64,000 nt of DNA from Planctomycetota bacterium. GTDB taxonomy: Bacteria; Planctomycetota; UBA1135; GCA-002748355. The notes under the pieces are model-generated. The model made no database searches, was not told the origin of the DNA, and was given only the letters and a program-made list of their open reading frames with translations. Below, in pieces: positions 43,903 through 52,542 of this stretch (positions are counted from its first letter, which is position 1; each line of letters begins with the position of its first letter). Both the position numbers and the translations under genes were made by a program. The stretch spans positions 1 to 64,000 of the forward strand of contig JALUUL010000015.1 of the NCBI GenBank assembly GCA_027021385.1, read 5' to 3'.

Positions 43903-44910
43903 ATGCGCATTCCGCTACCGGCGGTCCTATTCCTTCTCGCGGGACTTCCTCTCCTCCGCGCCCAGGGAGGGGAGCCGGAGATCCGGGACTTCAAGTTCTC
44001 GGTGACGACGATCGACGGCGAGAAGATCCGCGAGAAGGACTTCGCGGACAAGGTCCTCCTCGTCGATTTCTGGGGAACCTGGTGCGGGCCCTGCCGCAAG
44101 GCGGTTCCTGTGCTTTCCCGGTTGTACGAGGTCTACGCCCCGAGGGGACTCGAGATCGTCGGCCTGAACTACGAAAGGGTGCGGCCAGAACAGGCGCTGG
44201 CGAAGGTCCGGGCCTTCGCGGAGCGCATGGGTATTCCCTATCCGCTGGCCCTGGGCACGCCGGAAATCCGCGCCCAGGTTCCCGGCTTCAGGGGGTATCC
44301 GACCCTCCTCTTCTTCAAGAGAGGGCTCGCCTTCGATCATCTCGAGGTCGGATTCGGTCCGGACAGTGCTGAAAGGATCGAGGCCTGGATCAAGAAGGCC
44401 CTCTCCGAGAACCCCCCTCCGGAGCCGAAGACGAAGAAGAAAACCAGCGCCTATCGCTTCGACTGGAAGGACGAGGAAGGACGAAGCCTCACCCTCGGCG
44501 ATGGGAAGGAATGGCGGCTGATCGTCCTCGTACCTCCGGAGGGGAAATCGGGAAAGGGATTCCGGGAAGCGGTCGAGACCTTCGAGAAGACCCTTCCGCG
44601 ACGCGTCTCCCTGACCTTCTGCCGGAGGGTCGATCTGCCGGGACCCCGCTGGGCCCGGCCGTTTTCGAAAGAGACGCTTGCCCGTCTCAAGATCGGCAAG
44701 GCCTTTCCTGCCTTCCTCCTCCTCTCCCCGGAAGGGAAGGCGCTGCACCGGGCGGCGGGCTGGAGCGGGGGATTCCGATCCTCGCTCGTCGAGACCCTGC
44801 GCAAGATCCTTGCCGGGAAGGAGACTCCCGCCTCCGGGCCTATGCCTTCGAAGACCGAACCCGCTTCCCGGCCCTCCGACGGCGCTGTGCGCAGGCGAGA
44901 GCGACGATGA
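43903..44910 (+). CDS. TlpA-like periplasmic thioredoxin with an extra C-terminal domain
   Basis: A 335-residue exported protein with a signal peptide (about 1-20). Residues 25-165 form a TlpA/ResA thioredoxin fold: VLLVDFWGTWCGPCRKAVPVL carries Cys61 and Cys64, followed by GLEIVGLNYE, YPLALGTP and GYPTLLFF with the cis-proline. From about 185 a second domain without recognisable cysteines in a CxxC arrangement follows (RFDWKDEEGRSLTLGDG, RLIVLVPPEG), itself resembling a degenerate redoxin. It probably reduces periplasmic disulfides. The ATG at 43903 has AGGAGG 9 bases upstream. Confidence 0.88.
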   Translation: MRIPLPAVLFLLAGLPLLRAQGGEPEIRDFKFSVTTIDGEKIREKDFADKVLLVDFWGTWCGPCRKAVPVLSRLYEVYAPRGLEIVGLNYERVRPEQALAKVRAFAERMGIPYPLALGTPEIRAQVPGFRGYPTLLFFKRGLAFDHLEVGFGPDSAERIEAWIKKALSENPPPEPKTKKKTSAYRFDWKDEEGRSLTLGDGKEWRLIVLVPPEGKSGKGFREAVETFEKTLPRRVSLTFCRRVDLPGPRWARPFSKETLARLKIGKAFPAFLLLSPEGKALHRAAGWSGGFRSSLVETLRKILAGKETPASGPMPSKTEPASRPSDGAVRRRERR

Positions 44911-44988
44911 ATCGAGGTCCTTCTTGGACTCCTGATGGTCGCGTAGGGGGGGAGAAAGAAGGGAGGGAGGGTTGAGGGTTCCGGGAAG

Positions 44989-46161
44989 TCAGCCTTCCTC
45001 GGATTCCCGGGGACGGGCGCGGGACAGGAGGGACAGGACGTGCTGGAGGACGCCGAAGGCGAGGAGTTCCAGCGCAGCCAGCGTGAAGAGGGCGCCGAAG
45101 GCGATCGTCGCCCAATGGACCTGGATCGCGCCGGTGGAGAGGTATTGGTAGAGGGCGCGAGCGTTCGTGAGGAGGGCGGAGGCGAGACAGAGGATCGCGA
45201 GGAGGAAGGGCTTCCGGAACAGGACGCGCTCGAGAAGGCGCGAGGTCCATGATCGGGGTCTCGGGGGGTTCACGAGTGCCTGGGCGCGGTCGGCCAGAGC
45301 CCCCGCGTAGAGGAACCCCAGGCCCCCGGCGGAGAGCACGAGGATCGTGAACACGCGGTAGACGCGGTCGGGGGGGAGGCCCCCGGTCCGCACCCAGGTG
45401 AGGACCGGGGAGATCGCGTAGAGTCCGGCGGTGAGGAGCATCAGGAGTCCGGCCGTGCCGAAGAAAAGGAGGGGCCGCCAGGAAATCGAGGTCTCGAGGA
45501 TCACTCGGAGGAAGCGGAATCCGTCTCGGACGACTCCGAGCTTGCTCCGGCCCTGGCGTTCCGCGTAGGGCATCGGAACCTCGGCGAGGCTCAAGCGCGG
45601 ATCCAGGGCTGCCTTGCAGGACATTGCAGGGGTGAAATGCAGCCCGTCGGGCAGGGGTTCGAGGCATGCGAGGGCTTCACGGGTCAGGACCCGCATTCCG
45701 CTGGCCGAATCCTGGACTTCGGCGCCGGAGAGACGCCGGATCAGCCAGGCGAAGAAGCGGTTTCCGAGGCGGCGGACTTTAGGCATTTCCGAGTCCCGTC
45801 CGAGACGGTTGCCCAGGGCGACAGAGGCCCCTCCGCGGACGGCCCGGATCATCGGGATGAAGTAGAGGGGATCGCAGGTGCCGTCCGCGTCGAGGAACCC
45901 CACGAGGTCCCCCCGGCCAAGCCGAAAGCCCGCCCTCAAGGCCGCCCCGTAACCGCGATTCCGCCCGAGCGAAAGCACCCGGACGCCCTCGATTTCCCCG
46001 GCGAGTTCCGCCGTTCGGTCGGTCGAGCCGTCGTCCACGACGATGACTTCGATTTCCTCCCCGGTCCGGTCCAGGATCTCGCGGCCCGCCTCCAGACAAC
46101 GCCTGGCGATGGCCTGGATCGATTGTTCTTCATTCAGCGCGGGGATGACGATTGTCAACAC
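44989..46161 (-). CDS. GT2-family glycosyltransferase (dolichol-phosphate mannosyltransferase-like) with membrane domain
   Basis: A 390-residue protein. The first 230 residues are a GT-A fold: LTIVIPALNEEQSIQAI, VIVVDDGSTDRTAEL, VLSLGRNRGYGAAL, and the metal-binding VGFLDADGTCDP. Then SASGMRVLTREA and YAERQGRSKLGVVRDGFRFLRV match the DPMS/GtrB-type family that makes polyprenyl-phosphate sugars. Four transmembrane helices follow (WRPLLFFGTAGLLMLLTAGL to the C-terminus). It may make the lipid-linked sugar used by the GT39/GT87/AftB-like enzymes in this window, which is an inference. GTG start at 46161. Confidence 0.88.
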   Translation of the reverse strand: MLTIVIPALNEEQSIQAIARRCLEAGREILDRTGEEIEVIVVDDGSTDRTAELAGEIEGVRVLSLGRNRGYGAALRAGFRLGRGDLVGFLDADGTCDPLYFIPMIRAVRGGASVALGNRLGRDSEMPKVRRLGNRFFAWLIRRLSGAEVQDSASGMRVLTREALACLEPLPDGLHFTPAMSCKAALDPRLSLAEVPMPYAERQGRSKLGVVRDGFRFLRVILETSISWRPLLFFGTAGLLMLLTAGLYAISPVLTWVRTGGLPPDRVYRVFTILVLSAGGLGFLYAGALADRAQALVNPPRPRSWTSRLLERVLFRKPFLLAILCLASALLTNARALYQYLSTGAIQVHWATIAFGALFTLAALELLAFGVLQHVLSLLSRARPRESEEG

Positions 46162-46247
46162 GTCGAGCCAAGTCTACGGAGGGAGGGTTCGGGAGAGTAT
46201 CGGGCCGGTCTCGGGAAACAGCTTCTTTCGTCCCTGGAAAGAAAAAG

Positions 46248-46279
46248 TCGGCCCCGGCGGGCGGGTCCGCCGGGGCCGA
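46248..46279 (-). terminator. Strong GC hairpin, probable second terminator
   Basis: TCGGCCCCGGCGG pairs perfectly with CCGCCGGGGCCGA around the loop GCGGGT. On the minus strand the hairpin is followed by CTTTTTCTTTC, a modest T-rich run. It lies about 110 bases beyond the stop of the leftward coiled-coil gene and before the GT2 gene. Confidence 0.55.
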
Positions 46280-46341
46280 AGGGGAAGGGAGGGGAGGAGA
46301 TTCAAGGAGCGCGAGTCAGATGAATGCTGTGGATCGGGAAT

Positions 46342-46389
46342 CAAAAAAAACGAAGACGGTCCGTTCCCACGAGGGAGCGGACCGTCTTC
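46342..46389 (-). terminator. Rho-independent terminator of the coiled-coil gene
   Basis: GAAGACGGTCCGTTCCC (46352-46368) and GGGAGCGGACCGTCTTC (46373-46389) form a 17-pair stem with one G-T pair and the loop ACGA, starting 2 bases after the stop codon. On the minus strand eight T residues follow (the A-run at 46343-46350 on the plus strand). This is the clearest intrinsic terminator in the window. Confidence 0.9.
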
Positions 46390-46391
46390 CT

Positions 46392-46856
46392 TCAGGAGTC
46401 GTTTCCTTCTTCCAGGAGTTTGCGGGCGAGTTCATCGAAATCGGTCCCGCGGATTTCCTCGTTCGTGATGGCCTTCATGTCCCGGAACTTCCGGAATTCC
46501 TCGATCGAGGAGAGTTCCACATAGTTTCGGAAGGTCATGGGTTCTCCCTTCGGGCGGGCCGAAAGGGGGCGGATGGAGGCGGACCCCGCGTTGCGGTCCT
46601 TCTCGATCTTCGTGAGCAGGGTCGTCCGGGCCCGGCGGCAGATTTCGAGGGTGTTGTTGAGGTTGCTCTTGATCCGCTCGAGGCGGTCCCGGTTCTCGGG
46701 GGCCGCGGACAGGGTCGTTTCGATCTTCCCGATGGCCGTTTCCAGGACGTTGATCAGGCAGTCGAGCTTGTGCAGCAGCCGCTGCTTGTATTCGGCGGAG
46801 TTCATTCCGCTCGAACCTCGGGGGGATTCGTCGGGTTGTGGGGGGCTGTCGCTCAT
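46392..46856 (-). CDS. Small coiled-coil protein of unknown function
   Basis: A 154-residue soluble, charged protein. Residues about 20-100 are strongly helical with heptad-like spacing (YKQRLLHKLDCLINVLETAI, RDRLERIKSNLNNTLEICRR), suggesting a coiled coil. The C-terminus has SSIEEFRKFRDMKAITNEEI, a segment with the look of a small docking helix. No signal peptide. The start at 46854-46856 is chosen for its polar N-terminus, but the in-frame ATG at 46804 is as plausible. Function unknown. It is monocistronic, with its own strong terminator. Confidence 0.65.
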   Translation of the reverse strand: MSDSPPQPDESPRGSSGMNSAEYKQRLLHKLDCLINVLETAIGKIETTLSAAPENRDRLERIKSNLNNTLEICRRARTTLLTKIEKDRNAGSASIRPLSARPKGEPMTFRNYVELSSIEEFRKFRDMKAITNEEIRGTDFDELARKLLEEGNDS

Positions 46857-47322
46857 GTTCAGCTCGTTCGTCGAAAGGTTGCGCGGGTCAATGGGTCCGT
46901 GGTCTCGACCGGCGGACGGAGGGGGGAATGCAGCGGGCATGCCAGGATTGAAGGAAACCCCAAGTCGATTGCTGGCAAGGAGTTACAGCTTTCGGTTCCA
47001 GGGTCCGGCCTAGGGTGGGCCGGATCAGCGTTGCAACGCCGCAACGGGTGGTGAACGGACGCAACGGAAAGGGCGGTTCTCTCGTCCGGCGGGTCTCCGC
47101 GTGATCGGGGGGATGAAGGGAGCTGCGTTCAAAGAGAGGTGTCCCCCCGCGGAGCCGAAAGAGGAGGGCGGTCCGAGTTGCATGGGTTCGGTCCTCGTTT
47201 AGCCTGGAGATTCACGAGGTCGTCCGGGGCCCCTTCCGGCGGACATCGTGAGGCCCGGAACGAAAGGGACGCGACCCGCGCCCGCGGACTCCGGGCGCCC
47301 GGCCTGATCGAGGAGTGTTCCG
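46857..47322. other. 466-base divergent intergenic region
   Basis: No gene, tRNA or repeat is visible. It separates the leftward coiled-coil gene from the rightward secreted protein and must contain both promoters. A GAGGAG (about 47309-47314) precedes the GTG at 47323. Four GCAAC(G) words (GTTGCAACGCCGCAACGG and GCAACGG) occur around 47029-47069, possibly an operator; I cannot assign a regulator. Confidence 0.35.
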
Positions 47323-48666
47323 GTGACCCGCACCATTCGAATCCTGTTCCTAGCCGCCGCCCTGATCCTCCCGGCGCCCGGCGCCCATTCGGCCCTCTTC
47401 CCGTTCCAAGGGGACGAGGTCGGGCTCACACCTCCCGACGAAGAGGCTTCCCGAAAGGAGGTCCTCGACCAGATCGAGGAGAACAAGGAGGAGGCGGCCA
47501 AGCTCAAGGCGGAGTTCGTCGACCAGCTCGGGGTCGACGAGTCCGAGTATTCCTGCTGCATCTCCGATCACGTCGTGTTGCTGGCCAAGGTCGAAGAGGA
47601 ACAGGCGGTTCAGCTCACCCAGATCGCAGAATACGTCTACCGGAGGCTGAACTGGATCACCTTCGGGAAGACCGAAGCGGACACCTTCAAACCCGCCGGA
47701 GGGAAGCACCATTACTACATGGTCGACAAGGACTCCTACGAAGATCTCCTTGTCTGGCTCAGCGAGAAGTTCCCGAGGACCCTGACCAAGCAACTCGTTC
47801 GGTACTACCTGAAGATCGCCGACAAGGTCGGGGGGGCAAGCCTGGCGCTGGCCCATCCCCCGATGCATTTCAACAAGGGGCGGAATCGATCCTCTGCGGC
47901 CGCGAACGGTATGGGCCACCATTGGCTCGCCTGGAACACCCGCTCGGCGCTGCGTGAGATCAACATCCGGACCGGAAAGCCGATGGGCCGGGGTCGGGAC
48001 CGCCAGGACCTCCTGAGCTGGCTCCACGAAGGAGTCGGGATCTGGGCCTCGCTCGACGCCATCGGACTCAACAACTACTTCCGGATCACGCAGACGCGCT
48101 ACTCGAATGTCGGAAGGGCGAAGAAGGGTGGGGACAGCGATTACGTGGCCCTGGCCTACGAACTCGCGACCGGACAGATCGGCCGTAAAGACGGGGCCAA
48201 GAACTTCTACCAGTTGACGCGCGCGGATCTGAACCAGCTCAGCGACCTGGACCTCGCGATGTCCTGGTCCATCGTCGATTACCTGTTGCGTTCACGGACG
48301 AAGGAGTGGCGGGACCTGATCAAGAGATGCAACCGGGTCCCCTCGTTCCGGATCGCGATGGTCGGCGCCTTCGGGACGAAACAGGAGAAGGACGAACTCA
48401 AGGTCCTGCTCAAGAAGACGAAGAATCAGAACCGCCTCGACGAGCTGTATCGCATGGTCTGCGAGCGCTTCGAGAAGGGGTGGAAGGCTTGGGTCGCGGA
48501 GCATTACCGCGGACAGTACGAGGATCCGACGAAGACTGACCGGGAACCTCCGTTCACCCCGATCGAAACCGCCGTCTCGGAGGACGGGAACGACGAGGGT
48601 GGCGGGGAAGAGAAGCCCAAGAAGAAAAAGAAAAAGAAGAAGAAGAGGCGCCGGCGCCGCCGGTGA
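47323..48666 (+). CDS. Secreted protein with peptidase-like fold and Lys/Arg tail
   Basis: A 447-residue exported protein with GTG start and a signal peptide (about 1-23). The middle has HHYYMVDKDSYEDLLVWLSE, NGMGHHWLAW and LLSWLHEGVGIWASLDAIGLN. The last resembles the 'w~~EG~a~y' segment of gluzincin-type peptidases, with a single HE and no HExxH, so activity is doubtful. The C-terminus is acidic (DGNDEGGGEE) and then runs into an uninterrupted lysine/arginine stretch of about 17 residues that ends the protein. This may bind anionic polymers or nucleic acids, or may be a low-complexity expansion. Distantly similar to the protein at 16524. Confidence 0.7.
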   Translation: MTRTIRILFLAAALILPAPGAHSALFPFQGDEVGLTPPDEEASRKEVLDQIEENKEEAAKLKAEFVDQLGVDESEYSCCISDHVVLLAKVEEEQAVQLTQIAEYVYRRLNWITFGKTEADTFKPAGGKHHYYMVDKDSYEDLLVWLSEKFPRTLTKQLVRYYLKIADKVGGASLALAHPPMHFNKGRNRSSAAANGMGHHWLAWNTRSALREINIRTGKPMGRGRDRQDLLSWLHEGVGIWASLDAIGLNNYFRITQTRYSNVGRAKKGGDSDYVALAYELATGQIGRKDGAKNFYQLTRADLNQLSDLDLAMSWSIVDYLLRSRTKEWRDLIKRCNRVPSFRIAMVGAFGTKQEKDELKVLLKKTKNQNRLDELYRMVCERFEKGWKAWVAEHYRGQYEDPTKTDREPPFTPIETAVSEDGNDEGGGEEKPKKKKKKKKKRRRRRR

Positions 48667-48709
48667 GGTTTCCGGTTCCGTCGGAACCCGAGGAGGGGGA
48701 GGGTCGGCC

Positions 48710-49717
48710 ATGACCGGAGAGTTTCCGAGGGGCGAACTTTGTCGGTTGCGGGTGGAGAGCGAGGTCCTCCGCGACAACCCCCTGGGGGACCCCTTCGAGC
48801 GGGACCTCTGGGTCTGGCTGCCGCCGGGTTACGCGGATTCGGAGCGCGGATACCCGACCCTCTACGTCCTGACGGGTTTCACGGGGAGGGGGCGGATGGC
48901 CTTGAACGACAATCCCTGGTCGCCGGGCTTCGACCGGAGGTTCGAGGGTCTCCTGGCCCGGGGCGAGGTCGAGCCGGCGATCGTAGTCTTCCCCGACTGT
49001 TTCACGAGGTTGGGAGGTAGCCAATACCTCGATTCACCGGCGCTCGGCGCCTATGAGACCCATCTCTGCGAGGAGATCCTCCCCTTCGTGGACCGGGAAT
49101 TCCGGACCCTCGGGAACGGGCACCGCGGCGTGCTCGGGAAGTCGAGCGGAGGTTACGGCGCGCTCAGGCTCGGCATGCGAAGGCCGGACCTCTTCCAGGC
49201 CGTCGCCTCCCATTCGGGGGACATGGCCTTCGAACTCTGTTACCCCCCCGATTTCCCGACCGCCGCCCGGATGCTGACCCGGTCGGGCGGAGTCGCGGGC
49301 TTTCTGCGGGATTTCGGGAGGAAGGAGAAGAAGACCGCGCCCCAGATCCAGACCTTGAACATCTGCGCGATGGCCGCCGCCTATTCCCCGAGGGAGGACG
49401 GCGGTTTCGACCTTCCCTTCGAGATCCGGGACCTCCGGAGGATTCCCGAGGTCTGGACCCGCTGGGAGGCGCAGGACCCCATCCGGATGCTCGACGAGCC
49501 CTCCGCGGTCGAGGCCCTGCGGGGGATGAAGGTCCTTTTCCTCGATGCCGGACTCCGGGACCAATTCCAGCTCGACTTCGGGGCGCGGCGGATGACGGAT
49601 CGTTTGACGTCTCTCGGGATCCCGCACGTGCACGAGGAGTTCGACGACGACCACTTCTCCCTCTCCTACCGCTACGACCGCTCCCTCCCGCTGCTGACCC
49701 GGGCCCTGGCCGGATGA
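48710..49717 (+). CDS. Alpha/beta-hydrolase esterase (FrmB / esterase D type)
   Basis: A 335-residue esterase. After FERDLWVWLPPGYADS and YPTLYVLTGFTG, the nucleophile elbow GKSSGG places the catalytic Ser at 145. LFLDAGLRDQF supplies the acid and EEFDDDHFSLSYR the histidine, so the triad is complete. The layout matches bacterial putative esterases of the S-formylglutathione hydrolase/antigen-85 superfamily. No signal peptide, so cytoplasmic. The ATG at 48710 follows AGGAGGGGGAGGG; upstream in-frame codons have no site. Substrate unknown. Confidence 0.85.
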   Translation: MTGEFPRGELCRLRVESEVLRDNPLGDPFERDLWVWLPPGYADSERGYPTLYVLTGFTGRGRMALNDNPWSPGFDRRFEGLLARGEVEPAIVVFPDCFTRLGGSQYLDSPALGAYETHLCEEILPFVDREFRTLGNGHRGVLGKSSGGYGALRLGMRRPDLFQAVASHSGDMAFELCYPPDFPTAARMLTRSGGVAGFLRDFGRKEKKTAPQIQTLNICAMAAAYSPREDGGFDLPFEIRDLRRIPEVWTRWEAQDPIRMLDEPSAVEALRGMKVLFLDAGLRDQFQLDFGARRMTDRLTSLGIPHVHEEFDDDHFSLSYRYDRSLPLLTRALAG

Positions 49718-49833
49718 TCCCAGGGCGGGAAACGAAGGAAACCTTTCCGCTCCCCGTCGTTCGGAGAAGAGAGCGGGCGGAGGGTCGGGCGAAGCCCGCG
49801 GAGGCGCCCAGCCGGACGAGGAGGAGAGGAGCG

Positions 49834-50298
49834 ATGATCTATGTCTTTGGAGAGAATCCGGTCGTTCAGGAATATCGTTCGGTTCCCCCGGGAACCTACC
49901 GCTGCCGGGTGGCCGAGGTCCGCCCCGGGGAGACGAGAGAGGGGCACGTGCGCTGGGGGATCAAGCTCGTGATCTCGGAGGGCCCCGAAACCGGTCGGTT
50001 CGGGGCCTGGGACGGGTTGGTGTTCTCCCCCCGCGCGGAGATGCGGACACGGCAGGTGCTCGCAGCCTTCGGGCTTCCCCACAGCGGCCGGGTCGAACTC
50101 TCCCCTTCCGACCTCCTCGGGCGGGAGGTCTACGTGACCCTCGTCGAGGAGTTGTGGAAGGACCCGAGGAGCGGAGTCGAGACCCTGCGCAACCGGGTCC
50201 CGTTCGGAGGCATCCGGCCGGTGGATCGGGGGAGGGAGGATCGCAAAGGAGAAGGAAGTCCGGAGGAGGAACGCGAGGCCGCGGACGGCACCCTATGA
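49834..50298 (+). CDS. DUF669-like protein upstream of ligA
   Basis: A 154-residue protein. YRSVPPGTYRCRVAEVRPGE, HVRWGIKLVISEGPETGRF and LGREVYVTLVEEL, then FGGIRPV, resemble the DUF669 family of phage/prophage proteins (GxYxxxIxxae.... gkylkltfei.eGp~~Gr..., later LiGk.~~v~v). Those proteins are often single-stranded DNA-binding candidates. The chain ends in an acidic, low-complexity tail. The ATG at 49834 sits behind AGGAGGAGAGGA, an excellent site. It lies 62 bases before ligA on the same strand, so a DNA-related role is plausible but unproven. Confidence 0.6.
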   Translation: MIYVFGENPVVQEYRSVPPGTYRCRVAEVRPGETREGHVRWGIKLVISEGPETGRFGAWDGLVFSPRAEMRTRQVLAAFGLPHSGRVELSPSDLLGREVYVTLVEELWKDPRSGVETLRNRVPFGGIRPVDRGREDRKGEGSPEEEREAADGTL

Positions 50299-50360
50299 TG
50301 CGCGTTCCGGGGGCCGGGGAGCGGTTCCCGTGATCCGGGCCGAGGAGGGGTTGCCGGCGC

Positions 50361-52421
50361 ATGGGCAGAAAGAAGGAGAAGGACCGGGAAGAAGGACGGG
50401 AAATCCGGCGGCGCATGGAAGCTCTCGCCGCGGAGATCCGCCGGCACAACGAACTCTATTACAACGAGGGTCGGCCTGAGATCGGGGACGCCGAGTACGA
50501 CCGTCTTTTCCGTGAACTCCGCGAACTCGAACGCCGATTCCCGGATCTGAAGCCCGAGGACTCCCCGACGGAGGAGGTCGGGGCCCCGGCGCCGGGCCGC
50601 GCCTTCGCGAAGGTCGAACACCGGGTGCCGATGCTGAGCCTTGAGTCCCTGACCTCCGAAGCCGAGGTCCTCGAGTTCGCGGAGCGGATCGCCCGGACTC
50701 TCGAGGTGGACCCGGACAAGATCGCCTACGTCTGCGAGCCCAAACTCGACGGGGTCAGCGCGAGTTTGACCTACGAGGGCGGCCGCCTTGTCCGGGGGGC
50801 GACGCGCGGGGACGGGACGAGGGGGGAGGAGATTACCCGAAACCTCCTCCGGGTCCGGGGAGTACCCCCGAGCCTGGAGGGGAAAGACCCTCCGGAACTC
50901 GTCGAGGTCCGGGGGGAGGTCATCCTCGCGAAGCACCGGTTCCGGGAGCTGCAACGGGAACAGGAGGCGGAGGGCAAGGAGCCCTTCCGGAACGCAAGGA
51001 ACGCGGTCGCGGGTTCATTGAAGAGGGTCTCGCCCGAGGGGCTCGGGGACCTAGGAATGGAATTCTTCTTCTGGGGGGTCGGGGATCTCGTCGCCCCCCG
51101 GTCTTTCGAGACCTATTCCGCCCTCGTCGAGGCCTTTGGGGAATTCGGTTTCCGGGTCTCCGGGAAGCTTGAGGTCGTCCGGGGGGCGCGGGCCGTGTGC
51201 CGGTACCGCGACGAGCTCGAGGCGGAGCGCGACGGCTTGGACTACGAGATGGATGGAATCGTCGCGAAGGTCGATTCCCTCGAGATGCAGCGGCGTCTTG
51301 GAAGGACGGCCCGCGCCCCGAGGTGGGCCTTCGCCTACAAGTTCGCGCCGCGGCGTGCGTTCACGACGGTCGAGGACATCGTCGTCCAGGTCGGAAGGAC
51401 CGGAATCCTGACGCCGGTCGTGCTTCTCGCTCCGACGGACCTCGCCGGAGTCACGGTGAGGAGGGCGAGCCTGCACAACTTCGAATGGCTAGCGGAGAAA
51501 GACGTGCGGATCGGGGACCGGGTCGAGATCGAGCGGGCGGGCGACGTCATTCCGGAGGTCGTCCGCGTCGATCTCGACGCCCGCCCGCCCGGGGCCCGAG
51601 CGTTCGAGACCCCGGGGGAATGTCCGGATTGCGGAGAGGCCGTCCGGAAGGAGGGAGCCTACGCGGTTTGCCCGAACATCGATTGTCCGGCCCAGGTCCG
51701 CCAGCGCATCATCCATCTCGCGAGCCGGCGCGCCCTGGACATCGGCCGTCTCGGGCCCAAGTACGTCGATCAATGTCTCGAGGCGGGCTTGATCCGCCGG
51801 GTCGAGGACGTCTTCCTCCTTGATCGGAAGCGGAATGAGATCCTTGAACTTGAACGGTGGGGTGAGACTTCGTTCCGGAACCTCTGCGAGGAACTCGATC
51901 GCGCCCGCCGGCCGAGCCTGGCCCGGTTCCTCTTCGCCCTCGGAATCCGGCATGTCGGCGAGAAGGTCGCGGCCGATCTCGCAGACGCCTTCGGAAGCCT
52001 GGAGGCCCTCGCCCGGGCGGAGGAGGAGGCCCTCTGCGAGGTCGAGGGGGTCGGGCCGAAGGTCGCGGCCCAGGTCCGGGCCTTCTTCGAGTCGGAAACG
52101 AACCGCGCGTTTCTCCGGGCCCTGGAGGAGGCCGGTGTCCGTCCCAGGAGGGGGGAGAAGAGGACCGGCGGGCTCACGGGCCGGAAGTTCTGTTTCACCG
52201 GCGGGCTTTCCTCGATGACTCGGGATCAGGCCCGCGAACGGGTCGAAGCCCTGGGGGCGAGCACGGCTTCCGGGATCTCGAAGCGGGTCACGGATGTTGT
52301 GATCGGCCGTGGAGCCGGGTCGAAGCGGGAGAAGGCCGCAAAGCTGGGGATCCGGATCCTCGAGGAAGAGGCCTTCCTCGCCCTGCTGGAATCCTTGCAG
52401 CCCGGCGGGGAGGACTCTTGA
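50361..52421 (+). CDS. ligA: NAD-dependent DNA ligase
   Basis: Seals nicks in DNA during replication and repair, using NAD+. The 686-residue protein has the Ia domain (ELYYNEGRPEIGDAEYDRLF), the adenylation Lys128 in CEPKLDG, an OB fold, the four-cysteine zinc finger (CPDCG near 419 and CPNIDCPAQ near 435), helix-hairpin-helix repeats and a C-terminal BRCT domain (from about 606, GRKFCFTGGLSSMTRDQARE). All expected domains are present and the length is typical. It starts at ATG 50361 and overlaps the small ORF that follows by TTGA. Confidence 0.97.
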   Translation: MGRKKEKDREEGREIRRRMEALAAEIRRHNELYYNEGRPEIGDAEYDRLFRELRELERRFPDLKPEDSPTEEVGAPAPGRAFAKVEHRVPMLSLESLTSEAEVLEFAERIARTLEVDPDKIAYVCEPKLDGVSASLTYEGGRLVRGATRGDGTRGEEITRNLLRVRGVPPSLEGKDPPELVEVRGEVILAKHRFRELQREQEAEGKEPFRNARNAVAGSLKRVSPEGLGDLGMEFFFWGVGDLVAPRSFETYSALVEAFGEFGFRVSGKLEVVRGARAVCRYRDELEAERDGLDYEMDGIVAKVDSLEMQRRLGRTARAPRWAFAYKFAPRRAFTTVEDIVVQVGRTGILTPVVLLAPTDLAGVTVRRASLHNFEWLAEKDVRIGDRVEIERAGDVIPEVVRVDLDARPPGARAFETPGECPDCGEAVRKEGAYAVCPNIDCPAQVRQRIIHLASRRALDIGRLGPKYVDQCLEAGLIRRVEDVFLLDRKRNEILELERWGETSFRNLCEELDRARRPSLARFLFALGIRHVGEKVAADLADAFGSLEALARAEEEALCEVEGVGPKVAAQVRAFFESETNRAFLRALEEAGVRPRRGEKRTGGLTGRKFCFTGGLSSMTRDQARERVEALGASTASGISKRVTDVVIGRGAGSKREKAAKLGIRILEEEAFLALLESLQPGGEDS

Positions 52422-52525
52422 CGGCGGACCGCGGTGAACCCGGCCTGTTGGCCCTCTGCTTCCGGGGGGCCCTGCTGGGTTTCGCCCTCTATGTCCTCCT
52501 CCTTCTCGCCGAACTCTACCTGTAA
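52418..52525 (+). CDS. Tiny membrane protein coupled to ligA (TTG start)
   Basis: A 35-residue ORF starting TTG at 52418-52420, overlapping the ligA stop as TTGA. The sequence GGGGAGG lies 5 bases upstream, an excellent Shine-Dalgarno. The product is polar for nine residues (TADRGEPG), then has one hydrophobic span (RGALLGFALYVLLLLAELYL) that could be a transmembrane helix. Its coding sequence is not obviously biased in other ways. I know no family. It could be a real small protein or a chance ORF, but the start site is convincing. Confidence 0.5.
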   Translation: MTADRGEPGLLALCFRGALLGFALYVLLLLAELYL

Positions 52526-52542
52526 GGGATCCCCGTCCAGGT

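Noticed and set aside
48610-48660. A coding repeat or microsatellite in the Lys/Arg tail as a separate repeat element
   Set aside because: The A/G-rich tract is explained by the lysine and arginine codons of the secreted protein.
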